Assembly: GCF_030270585.1 (NCBI RefSeq)
Contig: NZ_BSYI01000022.1
Location: 1-64,000, forward strand
Origin: Paralimibaculum aggregatum
Lineage (GTDB): Bacteria > Pseudomonadota > Alphaproteobacteria > Rhodobacterales > Rhodobacteraceae
Direction: 5' to 3'
DNA: 64,000 nt
The notes below the pieces were generated by a model, which was not told the origin of the DNA, did no database searches, and was given only the letters and a program-made list of their open reading frames with translations. Shown here piece by piece: positions 62,846 through 64,000 of the stretch; within the stretch, counting starts at the first letter, position 1, and each line of letters begins with the position of its first letter. Both the position numbers and the translations under genes were made by a program.

Positions 62846-64000
62846 GCCCGGGGCGGAGCCCGGGCCTCGGGCGCGCCGCGGCGCTGGGTGCGCTGGCGGG
62901 GCTCTGCGGCTTCCTGCTCGGCCCGGGGCCGGGGGTGCTGCAGGGTGCGGCGGCGCTGGAGGCCCCGCCGCGGGACTGGGCGATGGCGGTCTCCGGCGCG
63001 CTGGCCCTTCTCGGGGATGCCTGGCGCTGGCCGCTGCTGCGCGTCGAGGGCTGGGTCGAGACCGGGCCGGTCAACGCCATCTTCACCGACAGCTGGCCGC
63101 TGCTCGCCGGGCTCTGGAAGCTTGCCGGGGCGCCGGCGGAGCCCGCGGCCTTCCTCTCCGCCGGGCTGCTCCTGCTGTTCCTGCTGCAGGGGGCGGCGGC
63201 CGGGCTGGCGCTGCGGCTGCTCGGGCTGCGGGGCGCCGGGGCGCTGGCGGCGGGGGCGCTGGTGCTGGCGCTCTGGCCGGCCTTCCTGTTCCGCGTGCCG
63301 GTGCATCTGGCGCTCTCGGCGCATGGGCTGGTGATCCTCGCCATGGGGATGGCGCTGGCGCCGATGCCGGAGCGGAGCGGGCCGCGGATGGCCGGCTGGG
63401 GCGCGCTGCTCTGCGTCGCCGCGCTGACCCATGCCTATCTGCTGGCGATGGCGCTGCTCGGCTTCCTGTTCGCCCTGGCGGCGGCGGCGCGGGGCCGCGT
63501 GCTGGCGCAGGGGCTGGCGGTGCTCGGCGCGCTGGCGGCGGTGATGCTCGCGGCGGGATATGCCGAGGCGCCGGCCACGGGCGCCGGCGGATACGGGCAT
63601 TTCCGGCTCAACCTTGCCGCGCCCATCGCCGCGGCGGGGGGCTCGCTGCTGCCCGATCTGGCGGCTTTGCCGGAGGGGCATGACGACGGGTATGCCTACC
63701 TGTCGGCAGGTGGGGCCCTGCTGCTCGTGCTGGCACTCGGGCTGGCGCTGGCCGGGCGCGGAGAGCCGCCGCCCACGGTGCTCGGGCGGCCCCGCGCGGC
63801 GCTGCTGGCCGGGCTGGGGGTGCTGGTCCTGCTCGCCTTCGCCACCGCCGGGCGGTTCGACTGGGGCACCCGCAGCCTCGCCGAACTTGCCCTTCCGGCG
63901 CCGTTCGAGGTTCTCGGCAGCAAGCTGCGCGGCGCCGGGCGGATGGTCTGGCCGCTGGCCTATGCGCTGGTGCTGCTGGCGCTGGTGCGGTTGGCGGCGG
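62842..64000 (+). CDS. DUF6311-like polytopic membrane protein, partial
   Basis: A continuous frame runs from 62842 to the right edge (386 codons visible). It is strongly hydrophobic with about nine membrane segments, beginning AAALGALAGLCGFLLGPG, followed by a loop VETGPVNAIFTDSWPLLAGL that resembles the first periplasmic loop of DUF6311 and related GT-C-like polytopic proteins. No ATG, GTG or TTG lies near the expected start; CTG at 62842 overlaps the stop of the DUF4214 gene (CTGA), while the first GTG (62935) would cut into membrane segment 1. A glycosyltransferase role is inferred from the fold type only. Confidence 0.75.
   Translation, partial: MSPGRSPGLGRAAALGALAGLCGFLLGPGPGVLQGAAALEAPPRDWAMAVSGALALLGDAWRWPLLRVEGWVETGPVNAIFTDSWPLLAGLWKLAGAPAEPAAFLSAGLLLLFLLQGAAAGLALRLLGLRGAGALAAGALVLALWPAFLFRVPVHLALSAHGLVILAMGMALAPMPERSGPRMAGWGALLCVAALTHAYLLAMALLGFLFALAAAARGRVLAQGLAVLGALAAVMLAAGYAEAPATGAGGYGHFRLNLAAPIAAAGGSLLPDLAALPEGHDDGYAYLSAGGALLLVLALGLALAGRGEPPPTVLGRPRAALLAGLGVLVLLAFATAGRFDWGTRSLAELALPAPFEVLGSKLRGAGRMVWPLAYALVLLALVRLAA

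Overview
This is chromosomal DNA from a very GC-rich alphaproteobacterium, most likely a member of the Rhodobacterales (Rhodobacteraceae/Paracoccaceae). Three things point there: the Alphaproteobacteria-specific flagellar genes (flaF, flbT, a DUF1217 gene, motE, a DUF6468-like gene), a LexA box of the alphaproteobacterial type GTTC-N7-GTTC, and the gene order from pyrH through lexA to trp. Gene identities come from reading translated sequence and motifs; no database search was possible. Because GC is so high, most long open frames on the opposite strand are artefacts.

Positions 1-27890 are a flagellar gene cluster. On the minus strand are flgB-flgC-fliE-fliQ-(lytic transglycosylase)-flhA-fliR-flhB-(orf), then flagellin-flaF-flbT-DUF1217, then flgJ-like-flgN-like, then fliL-DUF6468-motE-motA-(797-aa TPR protein)-flgF-flgG-flgA-flgH-fliL paralogue. 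On the plus strand are fliI, fliK-flgD, and fliF-fliH-fliN-fliP-fliG. Together they supply most of the export gate, MS ring, rod, part of the stator and the filament. fliM, motB, flgE, flgI, flgK and flgL are not in the window.

Positions 27981-39910 are a long plus-strand envelope operon: pyrH, frr, uppS, cdsA, dxr, rseP, bamA, ompH/skp, fabZ, lpxA, lpxI, lpxB. It joins translation recycling to undecaprenyl, phospholipid, isoprenoid, outer-membrane assembly and lipid A synthesis. It ends at a perfect 9-bp hairpin shared with the convergent gltA.

Positions 39990-57518 are mainly minus-strand housekeeping genes: gltX-gltA, lexA with its own LexA box, and a translationally coupled chain trpG-trpD-ung-trpC-moaC-moeA. 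Another minus-strand group is an aminotransferase, ppiD and trpE. comEC and a divergent polysaccharide deacetylase lie on the plus strand.

Positions 57519-59019 (1.5 kb) hold no convincing gene but have unusual strand-asymmetric composition. Positions 59020-64000 carry an ABC-F ATPase, two tandem DUF4214 proteins and the start of a DUF6311-like membrane protein that runs off the end.

No wholly new system is evident. The best leads are the 797-aa periplasmic protein between motA and flgF, the tandem DUF4214/DUF6311 group, the non-coding 1.5-kb region, and ung with a 28-bp inverted repeat inside the trp genes.
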